Below, one piece after another: positions 1 through 7,412 of a DNA stretch of 23,479 bases (positions within the stretch are counted from its first letter, which is position 1; every line of letters begins with the position of its first letter). Under the pieces are notes generated by a model. That model ran no database searches. It was given only the letters and a program-made list of their open reading frames with translations, and was not told the origin of the DNA. This DNA is from Anaerolineaceae bacterium (GTDB taxonomy: Bacteria > Chloroflexota > Anaerolineae > Anaerolineales > Anaerolineaceae), in assembly GCA_014860845.1 (NCBI GenBank), contig JACZIY010000613.1:1-23479 (forward strand), read 5' to 3'. Both the position numbers and the translations under genes were made by a program.

Positions 1-15
1 CTGGAGGGGAACAAG

Positions 16-678
16 ATGAATCCACTTGTTCGATGCCCACACTGTGGTCATTATCATCAAGCAACACTCGAATACTGCCCGGATACCGGTTTACCGATCT
101 ATATCACTACCAAGCCCGAACCTCAAAAAGATAATCGTAAAGTCCTGGTGGGTTTGGCTATTGCTGCTGGGGTAATGGCTTTGATTGCCTGTATTTTGTT
201 ATCCATATTTGTTCTACCTCGCTTCCTGAGTGGTAATTTTTCTCCTGGAGAACAGGCCCCTGTCATCGTCCCCTCCCTGACACTGGCACCTTTAGAAACC
301 CGTTTTGCTGAAAATAACACACCAGTTCCCACGGCTACAGAAGAACCAATGATTGAAGTAACATCCACATCAGAACCTTCCGCCACCCCTGGCGTCTGGG
401 ATGCCTGCCCTGGCTATGATTATCTATCACAATTAAGAACGGGTATGCAAGCCCAGATTGCGCTTGAACCCGCGCTTCCGAATCGAGTTCGTGAACAACC
501 ATCCACTTCTGCTAATATCGCTGGTTACATTGATCCAGGTGGCAAGGTTGAAATTCTGGAAGGTCCTGCCTGTGCAGAAGGCTGGATCTGGTGGAAAGTG
601 CGTGATATCGAAACCAATCTGGAAGGCTGGACAGCTGAAGGTGATGTAAATGGGTATTGGGTCATCCCGATCCCTTAA
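16..678 (+). CDS. zinc-ribbon, single-pass membrane protein with extracellular SH3-like domain
   Basis: This is a 220-residue protein of modular build. Residues 7-24 look like a zinc ribbon (C7-x2-C10, then C21), but the expected fourth cysteine is Thr24, so the metal site is incomplete or degenerate. Residues 43-71 form one strongly hydrophobic membrane helix, followed by a Pro/Thr/Ser/Glu-rich linker (about 75-127). Residues 130-220 resemble a bacterial SH3 domain, with tryptophans at regular spacing and the ending GWTAEGDVNGYWV. The inferred topology is ribbon inside and SH3 domain outside, where such domains commonly bind cell-wall or surface ligands. The start is supported by GGAGGGG at positions 3-9. 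It heads a run of four plus-strand genes, and the next gene starts 19 bases after its stop. No enzymatic function is evident and the specific role is unknown. Confidence 0.82.
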   Translation: MNPLVRCPHCGHYHQATLEYCPDTGLPIYITTKPEPQKDNRKVLVGLAIAAGVMALIACILLSIFVLPRFLSGNFSPGEQAPVIVPSLTLAPLETRFAENNTPVPTATEEPMIEVTSTSEPSATPGVWDACPGYDYLSQLRTGMQAQIALEPALPNRVREQPSTSANIAGYIDPGGKVEILEGPACAEGWIWWKVRDIETNLEGWTAEGDVNGYWVIPIP

Positions 679-697
679 ATCATCATTGGAAAGCAAT

Positions 698-1633
698 ATG
701 AAGAAAATTCTGGTATCAGGCCTGATCAATATCGAAACTACCTTAAGGATTGATCAGTTCCCCCTAATTTACTTTCCGGTTACGTTTCCTTTTTATGGCG
801 TTCAAAGTACCATATCAGGTGTAGGCTTTAACCTGGCTAAGGCACTCACCATCCTTGGAGATAACGTAAATTTCCTGTCCTTGATTGGAAAGGATTTTTA
901 CGAACCCATCATCAGGACCGAATGTTCCACAATTGGAGTATCTGATCGCTATCTATTATCAGAACTTCCTCAAACAGCACAATCCGTTATTATTTATGAG
1001 AAGAGTGGCCGCCGGCAGATCCATACCGATCTGAAGGATATTCAGGAGCGCCAATATCCAACAGATCTGTTTGAGCAGGCAATCTCCGAATGTGATTTGT
1101 GCGCCTTATGCAATATTAATTACAATCGACACCTGTTATGGGTTACTCATGCATTGGGTAAAACCATCGCCACGGATGTGCACGCTATTCAGGATCTGAA
1201 TGACGCTTACAACCTCGATTTTATGGCATTAGCGGATATCCTCTTCCTCAGTCATGAACAGTTGACCATTTCTCCACAAGCGTTCATTCAAGCACTTTGG
1301 GATTGTTTCCATAACAAGATCATTGTGATCGGGTTGGGCGATCAGGGAGCCATGCTGGGTTTGAAGGAGACAAAATCCATCATTCAAATACCAGCCATTC
1401 AGACCCGACCCATCCTGAATACAATTGGCGCTGGAGATGCCCTTTTTTCAGCCTTTTTGCATATATATCGAACAACCGGAGACCCAATCCTTTCTCTGCA
1501 AAAAGCAGTCCTGTTTGCCTCTCACAAAATTGGCAGCATCGGAGCTGCGGAAGGGTTAATTGACTCGCAAACCTTATCTGTTCTTTACCAGCAATATGGG
1601 CATCAACTTTCTCCCATAAAAATCTCTTTTTAA
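698..1633 (+). CDS. PfkB-family carbohydrate kinase
   Basis: The 311-residue product has the ribokinase/PfkB fold signatures. An N-terminal glycine-rich segment (about 40-50, SGVGFNLAKAL) matches the substrate-binding PfkB signature 1. The C-terminal signature is NTIGAGDALFSAF (241-253), where GAGD is the anion hole and Asp247 the expected catalytic base. These enzymes phosphorylate a hydroxymethyl group of sugars or nucleosides with ATP in the cytoplasm; the substrate here cannot be told. I chose ATG 698, preceded by GGAAAG at 688-693, over an in-frame ATG at 650, because 650 lies inside the upstream gene and would add 16 residues with no family match. The length fits the family (about 300-340). 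It sits between two membrane-protein genes and is probably co-transcribed with them. Confidence 0.88.
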   Translation: MKKILVSGLINIETTLRIDQFPLIYFPVTFPFYGVQSTISGVGFNLAKALTILGDNVNFLSLIGKDFYEPIIRTECSTIGVSDRYLLSELPQTAQSVIIYEKSGRRQIHTDLKDIQERQYPTDLFEQAISECDLCALCNINYNRHLLWVTHALGKTIATDVHAIQDLNDAYNLDFMALADILFLSHEQLTISPQAFIQALWDCFHNKIIVIGLGDQGAMLGLKETKSIIQIPAIQTRPILNTIGAGDALFSAFLHIYRTTGDPILSLQKAVLFASHKIGSIGAAEGLIDSQTLSVLYQQYGHQLSPIKISF

Positions 1634-1695
1634 CCAAAAAATTGTAATACAATAAATCTGACCATTGGTTTTCTACTTACTAAAAGGACCTCAAA

Positions 1696-2478
1696 ATGGA
1701 ATCTCCCTCATTAATGAATTTTAAGAACCTTCTGGTATACCCCTTCAAAGACAAGAAATCAGGCTCAAAAATCTTGATTGGCAGCTTATTAATCTTTTCT
1801 GCAGCCATCATCCCCATTCTGCCATTATTAATCGTTCTGGGATACATCATGCGCATTGCCAAACGAATCATCGATGGGGATGGTGAGCTCAGTATGCCAG
1901 AATGGAACCAGTGGGGAGAATATTTAAGAGATGGCTTCAAATGGTTTGTTGCACTGCTACTTTATTCGATCCCATTAATCATCATCTTTTCCATCGGATA
2001 TTTTGTTTATTTCCTAAGTTTTATCGGTCTGGCAGCATTTGAAGATGCAGTCAACCCACCTTTATGGAGCGTCGTCTTACCATTTTTTGGAATGGGAGTG
2101 TTGTTTCTGACAATGTTTATTGGAATCATACTGGCATTGGTCGATTTTGTATTTCTACCAGCTGGATTAATGCACGTGGTGCATACTGGAAAGTTTTCAT
2201 CCGCCTTTCATTTGAACCAATGGTGGCCCGTCCTAAAAAAGAATTTCCTTGGATTCCTGGTGGCAATGATCTTCTTGTTTGGCTTTTATTACTTTATGAT
2301 GATGGCTTTCTCAGCACTCTATATGTCAATCGTTCTATGTTTTGTGATCCCTTTCGCGATGGCACCGCTGACATTTCTAATGGGACTCTGGACGATGCCG
2401 TTATTTGCTCAGGCGTATCGGGAGGTAAAACCTGAACCGCTTGCAGTTCCTAACCATGAGGTCTTACCCGAAAAATGA
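1696..2478 (+). CDS. DUF4013 domain membrane protein
   Basis: This 260-residue protein has an N-terminal stretch in which a membrane helix (about 24-50) is followed by GYIMRIAKRIIDGDGE and a W-x-x-W pattern (PEWNQWGEYLRDG). That is the hallmark arrangement of the DUF4013 family of multi-pass membrane proteins. Further hydrophobic segments lie near 75-105, 118-150 and 188-235, and the C-terminus is short and polar. AAAAGGA at 1681-1687 supports the start. The function of DUF4013 is not established; the proteins are common in archaea and in Chloroflexota. The stop codon overlaps the start of the next gene (ATGA at 2475-2478), which points to translational coupling with the GNAT gene. Confidence 0.8.
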   Translation: MESPSLMNFKNLLVYPFKDKKSGSKILIGSLLIFSAAIIPILPLLIVLGYIMRIAKRIIDGDGELSMPEWNQWGEYLRDGFKWFVALLLYSIPLIIIFSIGYFVYFLSFIGLAAFEDAVNPPLWSVVLPFFGMGVLFLTMFIGIILALVDFVFLPAGLMHVVHTGKFSSAFHLNQWWPVLKKNFLGFLVAMIFLFGFYYFMMMAFSALYMSIVLCFVIPFAMAPLTFLMGLWTMPLFAQAYREVKPEPLAVPNHEVLPEK

Positions 2479-2915
2479 TCCATATTCGCTTAATGAACAT
2501 GGGTGATTACCCACAATTAATCGATCTTTGGAGCAACGCTGAGAATATTGGTTTGAGTCAAGCCGATTCCCCGGTCCATTTAGATGCTTTCCTTCAGCGC
2601 AATCCTGGGTTAAGTTTTGTTGCCTTGGAAAATGACCAAATCATTGGGGCTGTGCTTGGCGGTCATGATGGCAGAAGAGGGGCAATCTATCATCTTGCAG
2701 TAGGCAAAGATTTTCGTGGTAAAGGGACAGGCAAGCAATTATTGAATCATGTCACGACAGCTTTTGCGGAAATCGGTATTGAGCGCTGCCACATCCATGT
2801 GTATGCAGACAATCAATCGGGTCTTGATTTCTGGCAGAAAAATGGCTGGTTTACACGACCTGAATTGGTTTTGTTATCCAAAGACATTTCCAGGCATGTC
2901 AAAATTAGCCGTTGA
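2475..2915 (+). CDS. GNAT-family N-acetyltransferase (YpeA/RimI-like)
   Basis: The protein has 146 residues, the usual size of a single GNAT domain. The acetyl-CoA binding motif A is clear: LAVGKDFRGKGTGKQLL with the R-x-x-G-x-G loop at 81-86. The preceding GGHDGRRGAIYHLAV strand resembles the E. coli YpeA group. The C-terminal part (VYADNQSGLDFWQKNGW) is the usual GNAT motif B region. The enzyme should transfer acetyl from acetyl-CoA to an amine, but the substrate is unknown. The start overlaps the stop of the DUF4013 gene by four bases, so coupled translation is likely. It is the last gene of the plus-strand cluster and converges with the phosphatidyltransferase gene only 8 bases away; no hairpin terminator is visible in between. 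Confidence 0.88.
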   Translation: MIHIRLMNMGDYPQLIDLWSNAENIGLSQADSPVHLDAFLQRNPGLSFVALENDQIIGAVLGGHDGRRGAIYHLAVGKDFRGKGTGKQLLNHVTTAFAEIGIERCHIHVYADNQSGLDFWQKNGWFTRPELVLLSKDISRHVKISR

Positions 2916-2923
2916 TTACAAGA

Positions 2924-3610
2924 TTATTTCTTTCTGGATTCTTCTTCCTCTTTCACTAATTGGGTTGCATGCGTATACATCATCCACAGATAAATACTGA
3001 ATAAGAGCACGATCAAAGCAATAATAATATAATCATAAACAGAGTACAAACCTAAACCAGTCTGGATTTTAGTGTTTCCTAAGAAAAACACCATTACATT
3101 TGCAAGAATTAAAATCAAGCGCACCTCTGTGGGACTCAAACCGGCATAAGAGATTCTGAATTCATTTCGTATATAAGTGGTTATATACACCAGATTCCCC
3201 AACAGTAAGTATCCCACCAATGCTACCATTGCGATTCGAAAATCAAGGTAAGGTGAAAGACCAATCCCCACCATAATAATTACCTCGCCTAAACCATCAA
3301 TCGTGTGATCAATAAAAAAACCATAGCGAGGGCGTTCAATTTTTCTAAAGCGTGCTAAAGTTCCATCCAGGCTATCACCAAACCAATTGATCACCAGTCC
3401 CAGGTTGGCTAACCACAAAAATGCTGGATTCTGATTGGTGAGAAAATAGCTAACACCAATCAGTATAGTTCCTAAAAAACCTAATAAAGTTAGCTTGTCC
3501 GGTGTAACCCATGAAGGCATTCTCTTGGCAAACCATGCAAGAGAAGACAGTTCTAATTTTGATAATAATGCTTTATTAACCCGTGTATGTTGCTGTTCTT
3601 TATTTGTCAT
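2924..3610 (-). CDS. CDP-alcohol phosphatidyltransferase family protein
   Basis: The 228-residue integral membrane protein carries the complete CDP-alcohol phosphatidyltransferase signature D-x2-DG-x2-AR-x9-G-x3-D-x3-D at residues 79-105 (D79, D82, G83, A86, R87, G97, D101, D105). These residues bind two metal ions and the CDP group. About six hydrophobic helices surround it, as usual for the family. The enzyme should displace CMP from a CDP-linked lipid with an alcohol such as glycerol phosphate, inositol phosphate or serine; the acceptor cannot be read from the motif. It follows the acyltransferase gene by only 9 bases, with AGGAGAG just before its ATG, so the two form an operon. The C-terminus ends in a charged tail (VKEEEESRKK). 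Confidence 0.9.
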   Translation of the reverse strand: MTNKEQQHTRVNKALLSKLELSSLAWFAKRMPSWVTPDKLTLLGFLGTILIGVSYFLTNQNPAFLWLANLGLVINWFGDSLDGTLARFRKIERPRYGFFIDHTIDGLGEVIIMVGIGLSPYLDFRIAMVALVGYLLLGNLVYITTYIRNEFRISYAGLSPTEVRLILILANVMVFFLGNTKIQTGLGLYSVYDYIIIALIVLLFSIYLWMMYTHATQLVKEEEESRKK

Positions 3611-3619
3611 CTTCTCTCC

Positions 3620-4528
3620 TCAAACATTTATTTCTGGCCATACCGGATAAAACATTGCCCATTGTTCCGGTGCGCTTGTGATAAACTGTTCGGCAACTGA
3701 TAAAACACGTTCTGTGTTCTCTACTAATTCTACATCACGATCGGAATGTTTGTGTAATTCGATTAATTCGGATGCATGTAATATATAGCGATGATCAGGT
3801 TGACGAATACATGATAGCAGCATAACCGGTGTTTCCGTACGAATCGCCATTTGAATTGTCGTCACCGGAATATCACTTGGTCTTCCAAAAAATTTTGGGT
3901 GATATTGTCCACCTGGCCAGGGACGGTCGATCCCTGTGATGACTGTTCCACCCTGGCGCAAATGGTGGGTTGCATGTTGAAAGGATTCCAATGTTAATGG
4001 TTCAACATCCAATCCGGCTTGTTTCCGCAGCTCATTTTGCCATTTGTAACTAGCATTTGGGTTTGGATATGCGAGAACCAAAGGCCTGGCCCCTCTCAAG
4101 GCAATTGCATGTCCGCTCAAGTCAAAAGCCCCTGTGTGTAAAACCAAACCCATTGTGCGTTCCTTACCACTTATTGCACGCTTCAGAAAATATTGCAGGT
4201 TATTATCGAACTGGATTAATTCACGAATACGATCTTCTTTCCGCATACAATGAAAATAATCATACAGACTGATCCCACTGGAATAATAGACTTGCCTCAC
4301 TCTGTCATCCTGTGCTGGCTCTGACAATTCACCCCGACTGATAACCCACTGATTGGCACGTACAGCCTTAATCTGGTCAAAATTTTTTCTCCGGGAAATT
4401 ATATTTGTTAACCGCTTAACCACCCATTTCCCAGCTCCAGGTGATAATGCTTCGCCTAGAAGCATCCCCATCCGATTGATCGTTGGAGAAAATAACCATT
4501 TTTGTGGAGAAAATTTTATATAACCCAT
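3620..4528 (-). CDS. lysophospholipid acyltransferase family protein (LpxL/PatA-like)
   Basis: This 302-residue protein has the HX4D acyltransferase motif at residues 131-136 (HTGAFD). Before it lies a helical region, and after it segments such as GTVITGIDRPWPGG and PVMLLSCIRQPD, in the order seen in the LpxL/HtrB/PatA superfamily. The family transfers acyl chains from acyl-ACP or acyl-CoA to a lipid or glycolipid at the membrane face. The position directly upstream of a CDP-alcohol phosphatidyltransferase recalls the actinobacterial pgsA1-patA pair of phosphatidylinositol mannoside synthesis, but no PimA-like glycosyltransferase is present here. Lipid A synthesis is less likely in the suspected host lineage. 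The ATG at 4528 is preceded by a modest AGG site five bases upstream. Confidence 0.84.
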   Translation of the reverse strand: MGYIKFSPQKWLFSPTINRMGMLLGEALSPGAGKWVVKRLTNIISRRKNFDQIKAVRANQWVISRGELSEPAQDDRVRQVYYSSGISLYDYFHCMRKEDRIRELIQFDNNLQYFLKRAISGKERTMGLVLHTGAFDLSGHAIALRGARPLVLAYPNPNASYKWQNELRKQAGLDVEPLTLESFQHATHHLRQGGTVITGIDRPWPGGQYHPKFFGRPSDIPVTTIQMAIRTETPVMLLSCIRQPDHRYILHASELIELHKHSDRDVELVENTERVLSVAEQFITSAPEQWAMFYPVWPEINV

Positions 4529-4556
4529 TGATACCTGATCGTAGCCTTATCCTTAG

Positions 4557-4586
4557 ATTATAAATTGATTTGGAGGGATCGTACAA
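4557..4586 (-). promoter_or_regulatory. candidate sigma-70-type promoter for the acyltransferase operon
   Basis: On the minus strand a perfect TATAAT lies at 4562-4557, with TTGTAC at 4586-4581 and an 18-base spacer. The start codon at 4528 would give a short leader of about 20 bases. The -10 is exact and the -35 matches only at TTG. Confidence 0.42.
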
Positions 4587-4642
4587 GCTTACGCGATTTT
4601 CAATAATAAATTGCTACTTATTTAAAAATTAATCGTATATAT

Positions 4643-4681
4643 TTTTGAGAGGATAACTTAAGGTTGTAATCTCCTCTAAAA
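4643..4681. promoter_or_regulatory. imperfect inverted repeat overlapping a candidate promoter (possible operator)
   Basis: TTTTGAGAGGA (4643-4653) and TCCTCTAAAA (4672-4681) are inverted copies that differ by one extra base, separated by 18 bases. The right arm lies inside the spacer of the candidate promoter for the 4706 gene, a typical place for a repressor site. It could equally be a weak hairpin. No regulator gene is adjacent. Confidence 0.25.
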
Positions 4682-4692
4682 TTCATTATGAT
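4664..4692 (+). promoter_or_regulatory. candidate promoter upstream of the LiaI/LiaF-like pair
   Basis: TTGTAA (4664-4669) and TATGAT (4687-4692) are spaced by 17 bases. If used, transcription would begin near 4699, leaving only about 7 bases before the ATG at 4706, so the mRNA would be nearly leaderless. This may mean the real promoter lies elsewhere. Confidence 0.33.
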
Positions 4693-4705
4693 TGGAATGA
4701 GATAA

Positions 4706-5071
4706 ATGGACAACGAAATCAAACAACCACCTTCTCCTAAGGAGGAATTAAACAAACGACTGGAAAATATCAGCTGGGGACTCTTCCTGATTATGCTGGG
4801 CGGAATCTGGCTGGTCCCGGATCGTTTTGTACCGGAAGGCAGCTGGTTAATAGGTGCTGGATTAATCCTGATCGGTCTGAATATCGTTCGTTATTTAAAC
4901 CAAATTCGCATCAGTGGTTTTTCTCTTATCCTGGGAGGTGCGGCTTTATTAATTGGAATTTCAGATTTCTTTCAGGTGGACCTTCCATTTTTCCCTATAC
5001 TTTTAATCGTCATTGGAGCCAAATTATTACTGCAACCACTGATTGATAATAGGAAAACAGATATGCCATAA
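4706..5071 (+). CDS. small four-helix membrane protein, LiaI/LiaF-type transmembrane region
   Basis: The 121-residue protein has a polar N-terminus (1-20) followed by four short hydrophobic segments near 23-38, 46-62, 71-86 and 93-110, rich in Leu, Ile and Gly. The pattern WGLFLIMLGGIWL ... LIGAGLILIGL resembles the transmembrane module (DUF5668 type) found in LiaI/LiaF and related envelope-stress proteins. It lacks the soluble C-terminal domain carried by the next gene product, with which it probably forms an operon. No enzymatic residues are seen. The function is inferred only from the resemblance and the pairing. Confidence 0.7.
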   Translation: MDNEIKQPPSPKEELNKRLENISWGLFLIMLGGIWLVPDRFVPEGSWLIGAGLILIGLNIVRYLNQIRISGFSLILGGAALLIGISDFFQVDLPFFPILLIVIGAKLLLQPLIDNRKTDMP

Positions 5072-5080
5072 GTCCATCTG

Positions 5081-5107
5081 AAATCAAGCTGGTAATTAAC
5101 TTGATTT
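5081..5107 (+). other. AT-rich hairpin between the two LiaF-like genes
   Basis: AAATCAAG (5081-5088) pairs with CTTGATTT (5100-5107) around an 11-base loop, followed by TATT. It could be a weak terminator or an mRNA processing element that sets the ratio of the two genes. The stem is AT-rich and the T tract is poor. Confidence 0.28.
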
Positions 5108-5135
5108 TATTAATGAAATACAAAAAGGAGTAAAA

Positions 5136-5819
5136 ATGCGCAGAAGTAATTTCAATCAAATTTTTTGGGGTCTTGTCATAATTATTGTGGGTGTTCTATT
5201 TCTGGCACAGAACCTGGGTTATATCCAGGACTATTCATTCTGGAAATATTTACCCGCCTTACTAATCATCCTCGGTCTTTATCAATTATTTGTCAATCGC
5301 TTGCGAGCCTGGGTTGGACCATTACTGATCACATTAGTCGGCACATTTTTGTTAATGGCAACCCTCGATGTCATCACCTGGGGAACTTTTGGTTCCTTGA
5401 TCTGGCCGACCATTCTGATTTTAATCGGAATATCCATCATTCTTCACAGGGGTGAGTCAAGCAGAAATTTTGAAACAACCGGTGGTAGCCAGATGAATGT
5501 ATTTTCAACCTTTAGCGAACAAAATCGCAAGGTAACGTCTGGTGATTTCAGAAACGCAGAATTGACTGCCATATTTGGGAGTTCCAAACTGGACTTAAGA
5601 GATGCCAGTGTCTCACAACCGCCAGCTTACATTCAAACAACAACCATGTTTGGTGGCGTTGAAATCTTTGTGCCTTCCAATTGGGATGTACGCATCAATA
5701 CCGTCGCATTCTTCGGTGGATCTAGCGACAAACGCCGCGAGGTATCCCCTCAAAAAGGTACCCCTGATCTGATTGTCACCGGTACAGTTTTCTTTGGTGG
5801 TCTGGATATCAAACCATAG
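5136..5819 (+). CDS. LiaF-like membrane protein (transmembrane module plus C-terminal LiaF domain)
   Basis: The 227-residue protein begins with four hydrophobic segments (about 10-26, 38-53, 60-78, 87-104), the same module as in the gene before it. Residues 120-227 are soluble and beta-rich with a repeating pattern: AIFGSSKLDLR, MFGGVEIFVP, VAFFGGSSDKR, VFFGGLDIKP. This is the signature of the C-terminal domain of LiaF/VraT-type proteins (cell-wall-active antibiotic response). In Firmicutes LiaF restrains the LiaRS two-component system; no histidine kinase or response regulator is present here, so the role in this host is open. AAAGGAG six to twelve bases before the ATG supports the start. 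Confidence is high for the family and low for a stress-sensing role. Confidence 0.82.
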   Translation: MRRSNFNQIFWGLVIIIVGVLFLAQNLGYIQDYSFWKYLPALLIILGLYQLFVNRLRAWVGPLLITLVGTFLLMATLDVITWGTFGSLIWPTILILIGISIILHRGESSRNFETTGGSQMNVFSTFSEQNRKVTSGDFRNAELTAIFGSSKLDLRDASVSQPPAYIQTTTMFGGVEIFVPSNWDVRINTVAFFGGSSDKRREVSPQKGTPDLIVTGTVFFGGLDIKP

Positions 5820-5828
5820 GCTTTGCAG

Positions 5829-5874
5829 AAATAAAAAACTGCCACACCAGTAAAATTGCAAGGTGTGGCAGTTT
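5829..5874 (-). terminator. intrinsic terminator of the DUF697 GTPase gene
   Basis: A perfect 13-bp stem, AAACTGCCACACC (5836-5848) with GGTGTGGCAGTTT (5862-5874), encloses a 13-base loop. On the minus strand it is followed by TTTTTTATTT, the expected U tract, so it mainly ends the gene at 5896-7179. It lies between convergent genes and could also slow plus-strand transcripts from 5136-5819. Confidence 0.85.
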
Positions 5875-5895
5875 ACAGATCAAATATCCATCAAG

Positions 5896-7179
5896 CTAAG
5901 AATTCGTTTCATCAACATTAGTGGGCAATAAAAGAATTTCTTCAGATTGCTGCTCAATCACAGAGCGATCCTGCCCTAATTTTGAATTGATCAGCATTTT
6001 TTCTATGGCTTCTTTCATACCCTGCTTACCAGGTTTTCGCTTGAGGATTCCTTTGATGTTATCGGCAAAAACTTTGGTGAACTCACGGGATAATTGTTGA
6101 ACATTTTCATTTGACAGCCGTTGACCACGATCAAACCATACAACTGCTGCATACCCCATCACCACCGTCATGGACACCGCAATTGCAGCAGAAAGCATCC
6201 AGCCTGGGAGTCCGGTAAACTTACTCAGCTCATAAAATAACGAACGGCCCAGAAACCCTATTCCAAATGAAACCACAAGTTCGCGCGCCCTTTGCAGTGT
6301 TATTTTGTAATTGTAAATTCTGGCAATTCCCAATACCATTACCGATTGTGTTACGACAAGCGGTAAAAAGTCAATGATTGGCAAAGGCGTCAGTGCAATC
6401 GCAGCTGAAACAGATGCCGCTGAGACAATCGAACGCCATGCCAGTTGCCAGCGATATTGGGGCAATGCCTGACCCAATGCAGCAATGATTTCTGGTTCAG
6501 TCGCTGCAATCATTTTCATCAAATTAGGAATATTCTCACCATTCCGTGCTGATACCGGTAGGATATGATCGGCCGCCAGGTTTAAGGCTTTGGCACTATG
6601 ATCTACCAATACTTTTATTTCTCTTTTCACGAGATCCTGTTTGTTTAACACCACCACATATGGTTTTCCCAGATTTGTCAAACGCAAATACAGATCTAAT
6701 TCAGTCTGCTTAATCCCTTGAATCGCATCAAAAACGATGATCAGAAAATCAGCCTGGGCAGCTGCATCCAGTGCAATCTGGCGTTCTCGTTCCCCCACTT
6801 CACCAATGGCATCTGCTCCGGGTGTGTCCACCACAGCAAAAATACCCGCATCCGCAATCTGTGTTGCGCGAGTGGTGCCTGGTAGTGGACCCACAACTGC
6901 CTTATCTTCTTTTTGATGAATCAGTTGGTTATATAAAGTTGACTTTCCAACATTAGCGGGACCAACAATGGCAATCTTGTGTTTGTTTCCAAACGCCATC
7001 TTCATATGGTCGGAACCCAATTTAAAAAGCAGTTGCAACATATTTGCTTTGGAAGGAAATGCCTGCAACAGATCAATAAACGTTTTTTTCTCTGCGGTTG
7101 GTAATTTCTCCCACAGATTATCAAAAATGACCCTTGTTTCTGGTGGTAATTGTCTCTTTATATCATCAATTGTTGGCAA
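5896..7179 (-). CDS. membrane-associated GTPase, Era-like G domain with DUF697
   Basis: The 427-residue protein has an N-terminal helical segment (1-65) and then a complete GTPase domain: G1 GPANVGKST (73-81), G2 Thr near 102-103, G3 DTPG (118-121), G4 NKQD (179-182) and G5 SAR (210-212). Residues about 245-352 form hydrophobic helices of the DUF697 type (for example TPLPIIDFLPLVVTQSVMV), which probably attach the protein to the membrane. The last 75 residues are polar and partly charged. The start codon is TTG (7179-7177), chosen because AGGAGT lies six bases upstream and no ATG fits. Known relatives are poorly studied and may act in membrane remodelling or stress. It is a single gene with its own terminator. 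Confidence 0.85.
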   Translation of the reverse strand: MPTIDDIKRQLPPETRVIFDNLWEKLPTAEKKTFIDLLQAFPSKANMLQLLFKLGSDHMKMAFGNKHKIAIVGPANVGKSTLYNQLIHQKEDKAVVGPLPGTTRATQIADAGIFAVVDTPGADAIGEVGERERQIALDAAAQADFLIIVFDAIQGIKQTELDLYLRLTNLGKPYVVVLNKQDLVKREIKVLVDHSAKALNLAADHILPVSARNGENIPNLMKMIAATEPEIIAALGQALPQYRWQLAWRSIVSAASVSAAIALTPLPIIDFLPLVVTQSVMVLGIARIYNYKITLQRARELVVSFGIGFLGRSLFYELSKFTGLPGWMLSAAIAVSMTVVMGYAAVVWFDRGQRLSNENVQQLSREFTKVFADNIKGILKRKPGKQGMKEAIEKMLINSKLGQDRSVIEQQSEEILLLPTNVDETNS

Positions 7180-7185
7180 ATCAAT

Positions 7186-7191
7186 ACTCCT
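7186..7191 (-). promoter_or_regulatory. ribosome binding site fixing a TTG start
   Basis: AGGAGT on the minus strand is six bases from TTG 7179-7177. It decides the start of the DUF697 GTPase, which has no suitable ATG near its N-terminus. Confidence 0.6.
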
Positions 7192-7232
7192 GGTTACCGT
7201 TCCTTATCTATATGCTACCATAAGATTTCATT

Positions 7233-7255
7233 AATGATGAGTTCCATCATTTTTC
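7233..7255. other. hairpin in the divergent intergenic region
   Basis: AATGATG (7233-7239) pairs with CATCATT (7245-7251) around a 5-base loop and is followed on the plus strand by TTTT. It looks like a small terminator but lies between divergent genes, upstream of both. It might be a protein-binding site. The rest of the 233-base gap (7180-7412) holds a TATAAT at 7354-7359 before the MFS gene, without a recognisable -35. Confidence 0.22.
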
Positions 7256-7412
7256 TGATTCGTTAAAAATTTACCAAAAAGCATAATTCCAGGAATACTT
7301 TGTTTTTTCTTGTTTCCACAGCCAAAATAAATATTTTTACAGAAATTTACTTCTATAATAAATAATAACTTTTTAATCCAAGCATATATCAATCTATTGG
7401 AGTATAAACTCA

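Noticed and set aside
1642..1652. Palindrome TTGTAATACAA before the DUF4013 gene as an operator
   Set aside because: It is short and AT-rich, such sequences arise easily by chance here, and no adjacent regulator supports it.
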